Part shown: piece after piece, positions 43,261 to 52,779 of the stretch
Layout of the letters: every line of letters starts with the position of its first letter
Numbering within the stretch: the first letter of the stretch is position 1
DNA from: UBA8752 sp049610565
Lineage (GTDB): Bacteria > Bacteroidota > Bacteroidia > Flavobacteriales_D > Sanyastnellaceae
Direction of reading: 5' to 3'
DNA: 64,000 nt
Assembly: GCA_049610565.1 (NCBI GenBank)
Contig: JBMYZR010000001.1
Location: forward strand, 88,643-152,642
Translations under genes and position numbers: made by a program
Notes under the pieces: generated by a model
What the model saw: only the letters and a program-made list of their open reading frames with translations
What the model was told of the DNA's origin: nothing
Databases searched by the model: none

Positions 43261-44073
43261 ATGCGCAACCTCTGGCTCCTCCTCCAACGCAACGCCTTTC
43301 TCCTGACCTTCCTGCTCCTGCTGGCGGTGTCCTTCGGAGTGCTCGTCCGGCATGACGGTTCGGCGCGTTCCAGCTGGTTCCGCACCACGGGTGGATTGGC
43401 CGCCGGGGTGGAAGGCCAGCAGCGCCAATGGCGGGACTACCTCGAACTCGCCGAGAAGAACGCCGCCTTGGCAGAGCAAAACGCCGCACTCCGCTCCCAG
43501 CTCCTCTCCATGGAGCGCGAAAGCGGGTGGCGGGTGGACACCGGCAGCGGCTGGAACGTGGCCACCGGACGCCTCATCAAGGGGCCGGACGGCCACTCCC
43601 GCTCGATGGCGTTGGGCCTGCCCGGTGCCGACGCCGGGCTCACGGTGGGCATGGGGGTCCTGTCCGCCGGGGTGGCCATCGGCACGGTGGTCGACGTCGG
43701 GGAGCGGTACACCCGCATTCTGCCCCTGCTCAACACCGCCGGTACGTGGAGCTGCCGGATCGGGCGCACAGGCAATGTCGTCCCCCTGACCTGGGATGGT
43801 GTCGACCGGGACCGGTTCACCCTGTCCGACGTGCCCCGGTATGCCCAGGCTGAACCGGGAGACACGGTGTTCACTTCCGGATTCGACTTGCTCTTTCCGG
43901 ACGGCATCCCCGTCGGAACGGTGGAGTCCAGCCAGCTGAGCAGCGGCGCCAACTTCAAGTCCGTTCTCCTTCGCCCCCTTGTGGACATGGGCACGGTCCG
44001 CCACATCGAGTACGTCCGCCACGCCGCCGACAGCGAGCGCACGGTCCTGTCCCAACCCCTGCCCTCGCCATGA
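43261..44073 (+). CDS. mreC: rod shape-determining protein MreC
   Basis: 270 residues. A single N-terminal membrane helix (about 10-28) and a coiled-coil segment (about 55-85, LAEKNAALAEQNAALRSQ) are followed by the periplasmic beta-domain with the family motif GLPGADAGLTVGMGVL (about 120). MreC links MreB to the periplasmic synthase PBP2. It starts 13 bp after mreB and overlaps mreD by 4 bp. Confidence 0.94.
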   Translation: MRNLWLLLQRNAFLLTFLLLLAVSFGVLVRHDGSARSSWFRTTGGLAAGVEGQQRQWRDYLELAEKNAALAEQNAALRSQLLSMERESGWRVDTGSGWNVATGRLIKGPDGHSRSMALGLPGADAGLTVGMGVLSAGVAIGTVVDVGERYTRILPLLNTAGTWSCRIGRTGNVVPLTWDGVDRDRFTLSDVPRYAQAEPGDTVFTSGFDLLFPDGIPVGTVESSQLSSGANFKSVLLRPLVDMGTVRHIEYVRHAADSERTVLSQPLPSP

Positions 44074-44579
44074 ACGTCGTTCGGCTCATCGTGATGGTGG
44101 TCTTGCAGGCCGTCCTGCTTGAAGCGGTGTCCCCCTTTGGCGAGTGGACCCAGCCGCAGTGGGCGCTGTGGGCGCTGTTCATGCTCCCGCCCCAATCGGA
44201 ACGGTTCACCAAGCTCGGATTCGGCTTCCTGCTCGGATTGGGCCTGGACCTGATGATGGGCACCTATGGGCACCACATGGTGGCCGGCACCGTGCTCGGT
44301 GGGGTTCTGCCGGGATTGCACCAGCTCCTCTCCCCCCGCGAAGGGTACGAGGTCACCCAGAAACCGACCCTGCGCGATCTCGGGCTCCAATGGGTGCTGG
44401 CGCTCTCTCTTCTCGGCTCACTGCTCTTCCACCTCGCCCTGATGGTCGTGGACACCTGGCACGCCCACCTGATGCTGGGGGCCCTGATGCCCGCCCTGAC
44501 CAGTGCGATCTGGACGACCTGCTGCTGTCTCCTGCTCCACCTGCTGGTCGTGCCACCCGGACGAAAAACCAAGGGCTGA
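44070..44579 (+). CDS. mreD: rod shape-determining protein MreD
   Basis: 169 residues with about five membrane segments and no soluble domain. The sequence is poorly conserved, as is usual for MreD. The assignment rests on size, hydropathy, the FGFLLGLGLDLMMG stretch typical of the family (about residue 50) and its place between mreC and the PBP2 gene. It overlaps mreC by 4 bp and shares one base with mrdA (TGATG). Confidence 0.88.
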   Translation: MNVVRLIVMVVLQAVLLEAVSPFGEWTQPQWALWALFMLPPQSERFTKLGFGFLLGLGLDLMMGTYGHHMVAGTVLGGVLPGLHQLLSPREGYEVTQKPTLRDLGLQWVLALSLLGSLLFHLALMVVDTWHAHLMLGALMPALTSAIWTTCCCLLLHLLVVPPGRKTKG

Positions 44580-46417
44580 TGGACACCCGATTCAGAACGG
44601 TCGTCCTCCTCGTGGTCTTCTTCGTCGGGGCCTTCATCCTTCGGCTGATGGGCTTGCAATTGTTGCAGCCCGAATGGGCGGACAAGGCGGAATCCCTGAC
44701 GAGCAACCGCTACACGATTCCGCCCAGCCGGGGGCTCATCCTCGACCGCCACGGAGCGCTCATGGTCGGCTCCAAGGCCACCCACGACCTCACGGTGACC
44801 CCCCGTCTGCTCCCCAAACCGTGGGAGGACTGGTTGCCCGATGCCGCCCGGTGGTGCGGCATGACGGAAGAGGAACTCGGGGACGCCCTGGAACGGGCCC
44901 GGCGCTACAGCTCGCACAAGGCCTCCTCCGTGCGCAAGGGACTCAACACCGCGGAACACGCCCAGATGGCCTCCCAGCGGCACCGCTTTCCGGGCTTTGA
45001 CTTCCGGACCCGGCCGGTCCGGGACCATCTCAATCCGACCGCCGGACACCTGCTGGGCGAATACGCGGAGACCACCGCCGACGACCTGTCCTCGGACCCC
45101 TTCTACCGAATGGGGGACCGCATCGGACGCAGCGGCCTCGAGAAGGTGTACGAGCTCGAATTGCGGGGCGTCAAGGGCCGGGAATCCGTGATGGTGGATG
45201 CCCGGAACCAAGTGCGGAACACGGCCGCCACTTCCTCCGACGACCGGCCGGCCGAAGCCGGTCAGGACCTGACCCTCACCCTCGATCTCGGACTGCAGCA
45301 GTTCGCCGAAACCCTCATGGACGGCAAGAAGGGCAGCGTCGTCGCCATCGAGCCTGCCAGTGGCGAAGTGCTGGCCCTGGTCTCCGCGCCCGACTTCGAT
45401 CCGGGACGGCTGGTCGGTCCCGAGCGGGGCGAGTACTACCGGCAGCTCGTTGCCGACCCCGACAAACCCCTGTTCAACCGGGCCATCAAGGCCACCTACC
45501 GACCGGGGTCCATCTGGAAAATGGTGCAGGGCCTCATCGCGCTGGATGAAGGCCGGATCCGGCCCGGCACCCGCTTCCCCTGCGATCGGGAGCTGATCGG
45601 TTGCCACGGCCCCCACACCCAGGACGACCTGCGCGATGCCGTGGTCCACAGCTGCAACCCCTACTTCTACCGGGTCATGCAGCGCGTCGTGAGTGCCGGG
45701 GACGGCTCCGGACGGTTCGAGAAGGCGGCCAACGGACTCGACCATTGGCGCGAACGCACCCAGGCCTTCGGGTTCGGCACGTCACTCGGCGCTCGGCTTC
45801 CCGGCACGTCCACGGGCAACGTGCCCGGCAGTCCCGACTACGATCGCGTCTACGGGTCCCGTCGGTGGGACTTCGGCACGATTTACTCCATCGCCATCGG
45901 CGAGGGGGAGCTGCTGACCACGCCCTTGCAGATGGCCAACCTGGCCGCCACGCTCGCCAACCGGGGATGGTATCGCCTCCCCCACTTCGTGCGGGATCTC
46001 GGCGGAAACGGCAAGCCCTCCGGCCTGGGCATCCGGCAGGAGACCGGTGTGGACCCGAAGCACTTCTCGCCGCTCGTGGAGGCCATGCGTGAGGTGGTCG
46101 AGAGGCCGAGCGGCACCGGCCGTCGCGCCCGGATCGATGGCATCACGGTCTGCGGCAAGACCGGCACGGTGCAGGACGAACCGCGGAAGGACCATTCGGT
46201 GTTCATCGCCTTCGCCCCGATGGACGACCCCCAGATCGCCCTCAGCGTCTACGTGGAGAATTCCGGTTTCGGAGGCGAATGGGCCGCCCCCATTGCCGCC
46301 CTGCTCATCGAGCACTACCTGACGGGCGAGGTGACCTCGGTCTCCCGATTGAACCGCATCCTCGACGCCGACCTCTCGGACCCCTATCCCGAACCGGATA
46401 CCGCCATTGTCCCATGA
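44579..46417 (+). CDS. mrdA: peptidoglycan transpeptidase, penicillin-binding protein 2
   Basis: 612 residues. A membrane anchor (about 7-28) and the PBP dimerisation domain (SNRYTIPPSRGLILDRHG) precede the transpeptidase. Its active site has S311-I-W-K314, SCN at 358-360 and CGKTGTVQD near 525. The two residues inside SxxK are Ile-Trp instead of the common Thr-Phe. It crosslinks peptidoglycan during side-wall growth together with RodA. It is coupled to mreD (TGATG) and overlaps rodA by 4 bp. Confidence 0.95.
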   Translation: MDTRFRTVVLLVVFFVGAFILRLMGLQLLQPEWADKAESLTSNRYTIPPSRGLILDRHGALMVGSKATHDLTVTPRLLPKPWEDWLPDAARWCGMTEEELGDALERARRYSSHKASSVRKGLNTAEHAQMASQRHRFPGFDFRTRPVRDHLNPTAGHLLGEYAETTADDLSSDPFYRMGDRIGRSGLEKVYELELRGVKGRESVMVDARNQVRNTAATSSDDRPAEAGQDLTLTLDLGLQQFAETLMDGKKGSVVAIEPASGEVLALVSAPDFDPGRLVGPERGEYYRQLVADPDKPLFNRAIKATYRPGSIWKMVQGLIALDEGRIRPGTRFPCDRELIGCHGPHTQDDLRDAVVHSCNPYFYRVMQRVVSAGDGSGRFEKAANGLDHWRERTQAFGFGTSLGARLPGTSTGNVPGSPDYDRVYGSRRWDFGTIYSIAIGEGELLTTPLQMANLAATLANRGWYRLPHFVRDLGGNGKPSGLGIRQETGVDPKHFSPLVEAMREVVERPSGTGRRARIDGITVCGKTGTVQDEPRKDHSVFIAFAPMDDPQIALSVYVENSGFGGEWAAPIAALLIEHYLTGEVTSVSRLNRILDADLSDPYPEPDTAIVP

Positions 46418-47733
46418 CGAGGAGCTCGGACATACGGCGCAATATTGATGGCCCGATCATCTTCCTCTTCCTCTTGTTGGCTGGCCTCGGATGGCTCAAT
46501 CTCATCTCCGCAGCCACCGGACCCGATGGCCCTGTGGAATGGGAGCTAGGCTCCCTGCACAACAAGCAAGGACTATGGCTGGTGGTGAGCATTGTGCTCG
46601 GCTTCCTTGTCCTCCAGGTCGACGGGACCTTTTTCATTCGGACCGCTTGGCTCAACTATGGCATCACGCTCCTGCTTTGCGCCCTCGTTCTCGTGGTAGG
46701 CCGCAAGGTCGGCGGGGCGCGGTCGTGGTTTGGTGTGGGCGGGTTCGGCATACAGCCCTCCGAATTCGCCAAGCTGGGGGCCGCGATGGCGCTGGCTTGG
46801 TACTGTTCCAAAGAAGGGGGATTGAAGTCATTTGGACAGCGGTTGCGCGCCGCGGCCATCGTGAGCATTCCCGCCGGCCTCATCCTGCTTCAGCCCGATG
46901 CCGGCACGGTGCTCGTCTTCCTCGGGTTCGTCTTCGCGATGTACCGGGAGGGCCTCAGTGGAGTCGTCCTGATCGTCGGGTTCGCCGCAGTGGTCATGGC
47001 CGTGCTGACCATCCTTTCCGGGGCGGGCACACTGGAGTACCCTTTGTTTGGTGAGGCAAATGGCATCTACCGATTCTGGCTGCTGTTCGTCGGCCTGGGC
47101 GCCGGTGTCATCGCCATCCTGCGCAACGCCACGTTGCCTCGTTACCGCGCCCGGGTCACTGGGCGGGCCTTGGCTTCGGCGCTGGCGGCACTGGTGTTTT
47201 CCGTCGCCATGCACCTCGCCCTCGAGGAGGTGCTCAAACCCCACCAGCGCGAGCGCATCCAGGTTTTGTTTGGCCTGGAGGTGGACAATCCCGATGCCGA
47301 CTACAACATCCGCCACGCCAAGACGGCCATTGGCTCCGGGGGGTGGACGGGCAAGGGCTGGCGCGAGGGACCCATGACCGGTTACGGATTCGTCCCAGAA
47401 CAAGAGACCGACTTCATTTTCTGCGTCTGGGCGGAGGAACACGGGTTTTTCGGCGCCATGGTCTTCCTCTTGCTTTTTGCCGGACTGATCCTGCGCATCC
47501 TGTTCCTCGCGGAACGGCAGCGCAGCCAATTCACGCGGGTCTATGCCTATGGGGTAGGCGGCATCCTTTTCATGCACATGCTGATCAATGTGGGCATGGT
47601 GCTGGGGCTGGCCCCCGTCATCGGCATTCCCCTTCCTTTCATGAGTTACGGAGGATCCAGCTTCATGGCCTTTTCCCTGATGATTGCCATCCTGCTGCGG
47701 CTCGACGCCGAACGCTACAGCGTCCTCCGATGA
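46414..47733 (+). CDS. rodA: peptidoglycan glycosyltransferase RodA (SEDS family)
   Basis: 439 residues with about ten membrane segments. SEDS motifs are visible: GGARSWFGVGGFGIQPSEFAK (about 103), LLQPDAGTVLVF (about 155, with the catalytic-type Asp) and the C-terminal GIPLPFMSYGGSS (about 410). It has a larger than usual central loop (about 220-300) compared with E. coli RodA of 370 residues. RodA polymerises glycan strands with PBP2. It is the last gene of the cell-elongation operon. Confidence 0.95.
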   Translation: MTRSSDIRRNIDGPIIFLFLLLAGLGWLNLISAATGPDGPVEWELGSLHNKQGLWLVVSIVLGFLVLQVDGTFFIRTAWLNYGITLLLCALVLVVGRKVGGARSWFGVGGFGIQPSEFAKLGAAMALAWYCSKEGGLKSFGQRLRAAAIVSIPAGLILLQPDAGTVLVFLGFVFAMYREGLSGVVLIVGFAAVVMAVLTILSGAGTLEYPLFGEANGIYRFWLLFVGLGAGVIAILRNATLPRYRARVTGRALASALAALVFSVAMHLALEEVLKPHQRERIQVLFGLEVDNPDADYNIRHAKTAIGSGGWTGKGWREGPMTGYGFVPEQETDFIFCVWAEEHGFFGAMVFLLLFAGLILRILFLAERQRSQFTRVYAYGVGGILFMHMLINVGMVLGLAPVIGIPLPFMSYGGSSFMAFSLMIAILLRLDAERYSVLR

Positions 47734-47748
47734 ATTTTCTTTATCCCA

Positions 47749-47778
47749 TTGTTTTGGTAGGGATAATGTGTATTTTTA
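47749..47778 (+). promoter_or_regulatory. promoter candidate for the peroxiredoxin gene
   Basis: TTG (47749-47751), 19-bp spacer, TATTTTTA (47771-47778) in an AT-rich island after rodA. The spacing is right but the -7 box deviates at its last base. It lies before the terminator at 47876, giving a long leader of about 165 bases. Confidence 0.3.
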
Positions 47779-47875
47779 GGTGATGCTGAATGTGGTCTTC
47801 TGTTGTTGCTGTGGTTGTTGCGCCCCCCCGGGAGTGTGATGTCGTGTGCAATCCAGCAGGCCCTTCAGCCGTTCG

Positions 47876-47905
47876 ACGCCCTCCCACAAGAGGGCGTTTT
47901 CTTTT
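47876..47905 (+). terminator. intrinsic terminator between rodA and peroxiredoxin
   Basis: A perfect 8-bp stem, ACGCCCTC (47876-47883) with GAGGGCGT (47890-47897), loop CCACAA, followed by TTTTCTTTTT. It ends the mre operon, or acts as an attenuator if the promoter at 47749 is used. Confidence 0.8.
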
Positions 47906-47945
47906 TCCAAATTCCTTTTTTCCACCCCCCAAACACCTCCGCATC

Positions 47946-48602
47946 ATGTCGGAACTCCAATCCACCGGGATCCCCCGTATCGGCGATACGGCTCCCCCGT
48001 TCACCGCCTCCACCACGCATGGAGAGTTGACCCTCAGTGAGTACAACCAGGACCACTGGATCGTCTTCTTTGCCCACCCTGCCGACTTCACGCCGGTCTG
48101 TACGACGGAGCTGGTCGAATTCGCCCGGAGGAAGGCGGACTTCGACGCGCTCGGCACCAAGCTCCTCGGGGTCAGCATTGACAGCATCCACGCCCACCTC
48201 GCGTGGGTGCATTATGTCAAGCAGCACACCGGCGTCCTGCTCGATTTCCCCATCATCGCGGACCTCGACACCAAGGTCGCCCAGGCCTACGGCCTGCTCC
48301 ACCCCGGTGAGAGCACCACGGCCGCCGTCCGCGCCGTCTTCGTGATCGACCCCAAGGGGACCATCCGGGCCATCGTGTACTATCCGCTCAACGTGGGCCG
48401 CAACATCGACGAGGTCCTGCGCCTTGTCCGTGCCCTGCAGACGGCGGATGGCAACGCCTGTGCCCTGCCCGCCAACTGGAACACCGGCGACAACGTGGTG
48501 GTGCCCCCACCCAAGACGTGGGCCGAGGTCGGGCAGCACGACGGCAAGGGATACGAGCAGACGGACTTCTATCTGCTCAAACGGCCTTTGGCCCAGTCCT
48601 GA
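47946..48602 (+). CDS. 1-Cys peroxiredoxin (Prx6 family)
   Basis: 218 residues. The peroxidatic cysteine is C52 in HPADFTPVCTTE, with the catalytic Arg expected in the C-terminal half and the Prx6-type C-terminal domain LPANWNTGDNVVVPPPKTW at about 175. It reduces hydrogen peroxide and organic peroxides in the cytosol. One additional cysteine (NACALP, about 172) is probably not a classic resolving residue. It converges on odhB, with the two stops abutting at 48602/48603. Confidence 0.92.
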   Translation: MSELQSTGIPRIGDTAPPFTASTTHGELTLSEYNQDHWIVFFAHPADFTPVCTTELVEFARRKADFDALGTKLLGVSIDSIHAHLAWVHYVKQHTGVLLDFPIIADLDTKVAQAYGLLHPGESTTAAVRAVFVIDPKGTIRAIVYYPLNVGRNIDEVLRLVRALQTADGNACALPANWNTGDNVVVPPPKTWAEVGQHDGKGYEQTDFYLLKRPLAQS

Positions 48603-49886
48603 TCACAGGCCCAGCAGCACTTCCATCGGATCCTTGGAGCCGAAGAGCATCCGCTCCGGGTGCTCGAGCATCTCCTTGACGGCGACGAGGAAGCTCACGC
48701 TTTCCTTGCCGTCGATGATCCGGTGGTCGTAGCTGAGGGCCACGTACATGATCGGCCGGATCTCCACCTGGCCGTTGACCGCCACCGGACGCTCCACGAT
48801 GTTGTGCATCCCGAGGATGGCGCTCTGCGGCGGGTTGATGATCGGCGTGGACAACATGGAGCCGAAGACGCCGCCGTTGGTGATGGTGAAGGTGCCGCCG
48901 GTCATCTCGTCGACCGTGATCTGCCCGTCGCGGGCGCGGATGGCCAGGCGCTTGATCTCGGCCTCGATCTGGTCGAGGCTCATCGATTCGGCGTTGCGCA
49001 CCACCGGCACCATGAGGCCCTTGGGCGAGCTCACGGCGATGCCGATGTCGGCGTAGTCGTGCAGAACCATCTCCTTGCCGTCGATCATGGCGTTGACGGC
49101 CGGGTAGAGTTCGAGGGCGGCGGTCACCGCCTTGGTGAAGAAGCCCATGAAGCCGAGGCCCACGCCGTGCTGGTCCTTGAACTGCTGCTTGTACTTCTTC
49201 CGCAGGTCCATGATGGGCTTCATGTCCACCTCGTTGAAGGTGGTCAACATGGCCGTCTCGTTCTTGACGCCGACCAGGCGCTCCGCCACCTTGCGGCGCA
49301 GCATGCTCATCTTCTCGCGGCGCACCTCGCGGCTGCCGGTCCAACCGGCGCCGGGCAACTCCGGCTGGGGAATGCCCGCAGCCATCGCGGCGAGAACGTC
49401 CTGCTTGAGGACGCGGCCTCCCGGGCCGGTGCCCGCAACTTGACCGGCCTGCAATCCGTTCTCGTCCATCAGCTTGCGGGCTGCAGGGGACGGATGTCCG
49501 GCCGCATGTCCTGCGGGCGCGGCAGGGGCCGCCACGGGGGCCGGAGCGGCCACCGGAGCCGGGGCGGGCGCAGCGGCGGGTGCCGGAGCGGGAGCCGCCG
49601 CAGGAGCCGGAGCAGCGGCGGGCGGTGCGGCATCGGCCGGGGCCTCCGCATCGGTGTCGATCAGGCAGACCACGGCGCCCACGGCAACCGCGTCCCCCTC
49701 TTCCGCCTTGAGCGTGATCGTGCCGGCCATCTCTGCCGGCAGTTCGAGGGTGGCCTTGTCGCTGTCGACCTCGGCGATCGCCTGGTCCTTGAAGACGTAG
49801 TCGCCGTCGGAGACGAGCCAGGCGGCGATTTCCACTTCCGAGATGGACTCCCCGGGGCTGGGGACCTTCATTTCGAGGATGGGCAT
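48603..49886 (-). CDS. sucB: 2-oxoglutarate dehydrogenase E2, dihydrolipoyl succinyltransferase
   Basis: 427 residues. A single lipoyl domain (lipoyl lysine in EVDSDKATLELP, about 44) is followed by an Ala/Pro-rich linker (about 82-130). A peripheral E1/E3-binding domain (SPAARKLMDENGL, about 133) leads to the catalytic domain with the His-Asp motif SYDHRIIDGKESVSFL near residue 395. It transfers succinyl groups to CoA in the TCA cycle. It lies 45 bp after sucA in one operon; E3 (lpdA) is at 59754. Confidence 0.95.
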   Translation of the reverse strand: MPILEMKVPSPGESISEVEIAAWLVSDGDYVFKDQAIAEVDSDKATLELPAEMAGTITLKAEEGDAVAVGAVVCLIDTDAEAPADAAPPAAAPAPAAAPAPAPAAAPAPAPVAAPAPVAAPAAPAGHAAGHPSPAARKLMDENGLQAGQVAGTGPGGRVLKQDVLAAMAAGIPQPELPGAGWTGSREVRREKMSMLRRKVAERLVGVKNETAMLTTFNEVDMKPIMDLRKKYKQQFKDQHGVGLGFMGFFTKAVTAALELYPAVNAMIDGKEMVLHDYADIGIAVSSPKGLMVPVVRNAESMSLDQIEAEIKRLAIRARDGQITVDEMTGGTFTITNGGVFGSMLSTPIINPPQSAILGMHNIVERPVAVNGQVEIRPIMYVALSYDHRIIDGKESVSFLVAVKEMLEHPERMLFGSKDPMEVLLGL

Positions 49887-49931
49887 GGTGCGGGGATCAG
49901 TGGGGGGTGAATCGGTGTGGGGTCAAGGTCG

Positions 49932-52691
49932 TCAACCGAGTTGGAAAACGGAATCGATGACGGCCTGGTGCCGCTCGGCGTGCACGACCGGGCTGCCGGC
50001 CGCCGGGCTGGCGGATTCCGGACGGGCGAAGAAGCGGGTCACGCCCGGGCCGAACCGGTGGAGGTGGGCGAAGGCGCCCATGTTGGACGGCTCCTCCTGT
50101 GCCCAGCACAGCGTGGCGCCCTCGTAGCGGTCGAGGACCGCCCCCAGCTCGGCCGTCGGGAACGGGTAGAGCTGCTCCAGGCGGACCAGCGCAATGCTGT
50201 CCATCTCGCCGGCCTGCACGCGCTTCTTGCGCTCCTCGAGCAGGTCGTAGTAGAACTTGCCGGAGCAGAGCACCACGTGCTTCACGCCATCGGCGCTGCT
50301 GCCGCCGCGCTGCGGGTCGTCGATGACGGCCCGGAACTTGCCTTCGGCGAGGTCGGCCATCGTGCTGACGGCGTCCGGGTAGCGCAGGAGTTTCTTGGGG
50401 GTGAAGACCACCAACGGCTTCCGGAAGGGCCGCAGCACCTGACGGCGCAACAGGTGGAAATGGTTGGCCGGCGTGGTGGGATTGGCCACCTGCATGTTGT
50501 CTCCGGCGCACAGCTGGAGGTAGCGCTCCATGCGGCCGCTGGAGTGCTCGCTGCCCATGCCCTCATAGCCGTGCGGCAGGAAGAGCGTGAGGCCGTTGGG
50601 GGCGTTCCATTTGTCCTCCCCGGCGGAGAGGAACTGGTCGATGATGATCTGCGCCCCGTTGTTGAAGTCGCCGAACTGCGCCTCCCAGATGGTCAGGCCT
50701 TCGGGTGTGCCGTAAGCGTAGCCGAAATCGAAGCCCATCACGCCGTACTCACTGAGGTGCGAGTTGTAGATGGACAACGTCTCCTGGCCCTCTTCGAGGT
50801 GGTTCAACGGAATCCGCTCCTCCTCGGTGTCCTCGGTCTTGACCACGGCATGGCGGTGGCTGAAGGTGCCGCGCTCCACATCCTGGCCGCTGACCCGGAC
50901 CGGGTGGCCCTCCACGAGCAGGGTGCCGTAGGCCAGCAACTCGCCGAGGCCCCAATCCAAGCGGTCCTCCGCGATCATGGCCCGGCGGTCCTTGAAGAGT
51001 TTCATGACCTTCCGGAAGTACTTCTTGTCCTCCGGCAGGCTGCACAGGGCGTCAGCCAGGCGATGCAACCGCTCGCGGTCAAACCCGGTCCACACCTCCA
51101 TGGCATCGTCGCCCGGCTGCTTCATCCGGTAATCCTGCCACAGCCCGGCGAGGAAGTTGGTCACGTGAATCTTTTCGGACGACTTCGCGGCCTCCATGGC
51201 CTTGTCGAGTTTGCCCTCGACCTCCGCGCGCATGGCCTCCGCTGCGGCGCGGTCCATCAGGCCCTCGGCCTCGAGCTGCTGCAGGTAGAGCTCCCGGGCG
51301 TTCGGGTGCTGCTGGATGGCCTTGTACAGCTTGGGCTGCGTGAACTTGGGCTCGTCGCCCTCGTTGTGTCCGTATTTCCGGTAACCGAGCAGGTCAATGA
51401 AGACGTCCCGGTGCCAACGCTGGCGGTATTCCAGCGCAATGCGCACCGCCGTGACCACCGCCTCGGCGTCGTCGGCGTTGACGTGGAAGACCGGGCAGTG
51501 CGTGGCCTTGGCGACGTCCGTGCAGTAGATGCTGGACCGGGCGTCGAGGTAATTGGTCGTGAAGCCCACCTGGTTGTTGACCACAAGGTGGATCGTGCCC
51601 CCCGTGCGGTAGCCGTCGAGCTGGGCCATCTGGACCACCTCGTAGACGACGCCCTGACCGGCCACGGCCGCGTCGCCGTGGACGAGGATCGGCACAACGG
51701 CATTCTCGTCCTGGTGCTCGCGTTCAATCCGGGCGCGGGCGATGCCGCCCACTACCGGATCCACCGCTTCGAGGTGGGAGGGGTTCGGCGCCAACGTGAT
51801 GTGGATGGGCACCCCGGTGTCGGCCTCGAAGTCCGTGCTGTACCCCATGTGGTACTTCACGTCGCCGTCGAAGTCGTCCCCGTGGTCGTAGGCCTTGCCG
51901 GCGAACTCCTCGAAGATGTCGGTGTAGGGCTTGTTCAGGATGTGCGCGAGGGTGTTCAGGCGGCCGCGGTGGGCCATGCCGATGATGAACTCCTTGGCGC
52001 CGAGCTCCGTGCCGCGCTCCACGATGGCGTCCAAGGCGGGCAACAGGCTCTCGCCGCCTTCCACGCTGAAGCGCTTCTGGCCCACGAACTTCTTCTGGAG
52101 GAACTCCTCGAAGACGGTGGCCTGGTTGAGCTTCTTGAAAATCTGCTTCTTCTCCGCCTCGCTCAGCACGGGCCGGTTGGCCAACTCAATGTGGTCCTTG
52201 AACCACTCCCAGCGCTCCGGCTCGCGGATGTACATGTACTCGATGCCGATCGAGTGGCAGTAGGTCTCCTCGAGGTGGGCAATGATGTCCCGCAGGGTGG
52301 CAGAGCCAATGCCCACTTCGCTGCCTGCCTCGAAGACGGTGTCGAGGTCCGCCTCCTCCAACCCGAAGTGGGCAATTGAGAGGTCGGGGCTGTAGTCGCG
52401 GCGGGCGCGAACGGGGTTGGTCTTGGTGAACAGGTGGCCGCGGGTCCGGTAGGCGTGGATCAGGTTGATGACCCGGAACTCCTTGGGGCCCATCGCAGCG
52501 CCACCGCCGGCCGCTCCGGACGTCCCTCCGGACTCGAGGGCTTCCTCACCGTAGACGCGCTGGGCGAAATCGAAACCGAGGAAAAAGTGCCGCCACGTCG
52601 GGTCAACCGAATTGGGGTCGGCGAGGAACTGCCGATAGAGGGCCTCGATGGCGGCCGGCTCGGCGTTGCTCAGATGGGAATGGAGGTCCAT
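49932..52691 (-). CDS. sucA: 2-oxoglutarate dehydrogenase E1 (thiamine-diphosphate dependent)
   Basis: 919 residues, close to E. coli SucA (933). Start ATG 52691 gives MDLHSHLSNAEPAAIEAL with the family's YRQFLADPNSVDPTWR at about residue 20. Thiamine and active-site regions are HRGRLNTLAHIL (about 240), GDAAVAGQGVVYE (about 340) and NNQVGFTT (about 372). The transketolase-like C-terminus includes LPHGYEGMGSEHSSGRMERY. It decarboxylates 2-oxoglutarate in the TCA cycle. It is read with sucB from a strong -7 box. Confidence 0.96.
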   Translation of the reverse strand: MDLHSHLSNAEPAAIEALYRQFLADPNSVDPTWRHFFLGFDFAQRVYGEEALESGGTSGAAGGGAAMGPKEFRVINLIHAYRTRGHLFTKTNPVRARRDYSPDLSIAHFGLEEADLDTVFEAGSEVGIGSATLRDIIAHLEETYCHSIGIEYMYIREPERWEWFKDHIELANRPVLSEAEKKQIFKKLNQATVFEEFLQKKFVGQKRFSVEGGESLLPALDAIVERGTELGAKEFIIGMAHRGRLNTLAHILNKPYTDIFEEFAGKAYDHGDDFDGDVKYHMGYSTDFEADTGVPIHITLAPNPSHLEAVDPVVGGIARARIEREHQDENAVVPILVHGDAAVAGQGVVYEVVQMAQLDGYRTGGTIHLVVNNQVGFTTNYLDARSSIYCTDVAKATHCPVFHVNADDAEAVVTAVRIALEYRQRWHRDVFIDLLGYRKYGHNEGDEPKFTQPKLYKAIQQHPNARELYLQQLEAEGLMDRAAAEAMRAEVEGKLDKAMEAAKSSEKIHVTNFLAGLWQDYRMKQPGDDAMEVWTGFDRERLHRLADALCSLPEDKKYFRKVMKLFKDRRAMIAEDRLDWGLGELLAYGTLLVEGHPVRVSGQDVERGTFSHRHAVVKTEDTEEERIPLNHLEEGQETLSIYNSHLSEYGVMGFDFGYAYGTPEGLTIWEAQFGDFNNGAQIIIDQFLSAGEDKWNAPNGLTLFLPHGYEGMGSEHSSGRMERYLQLCAGDNMQVANPTTPANHFHLLRRQVLRPFRKPLVVFTPKKLLRYPDAVSTMADLAEGKFRAVIDDPQRGGSSADGVKHVVLCSGKFYYDLLEERKKRVQAGEMDSIALVRLEQLYPFPTAELGAVLDRYEGATLCWAQEEPSNMGAFAHLHRFGPGVTRFFARPESASPAAGSPVVHAERHQAVIDSVFQLG

Positions 52692-52710
52692 TGATTCGCT
52701 CTGCGACAGA

Positions 52711-52718
52711 CAAAGGTA
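52711..52718 (-). promoter_or_regulatory. candidate -7 box of sucA-sucB
   Basis: TACCTTTG on the minus strand, an exact match, 19 bases before the ATG at 52691. Confidence 0.6.
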
Positions 52719-52779
52719 CACCCGCGTTGGCCCCTGCGCATCGGCAAACGCACAGGTTGCACACGAAGTGTCGAACAGG

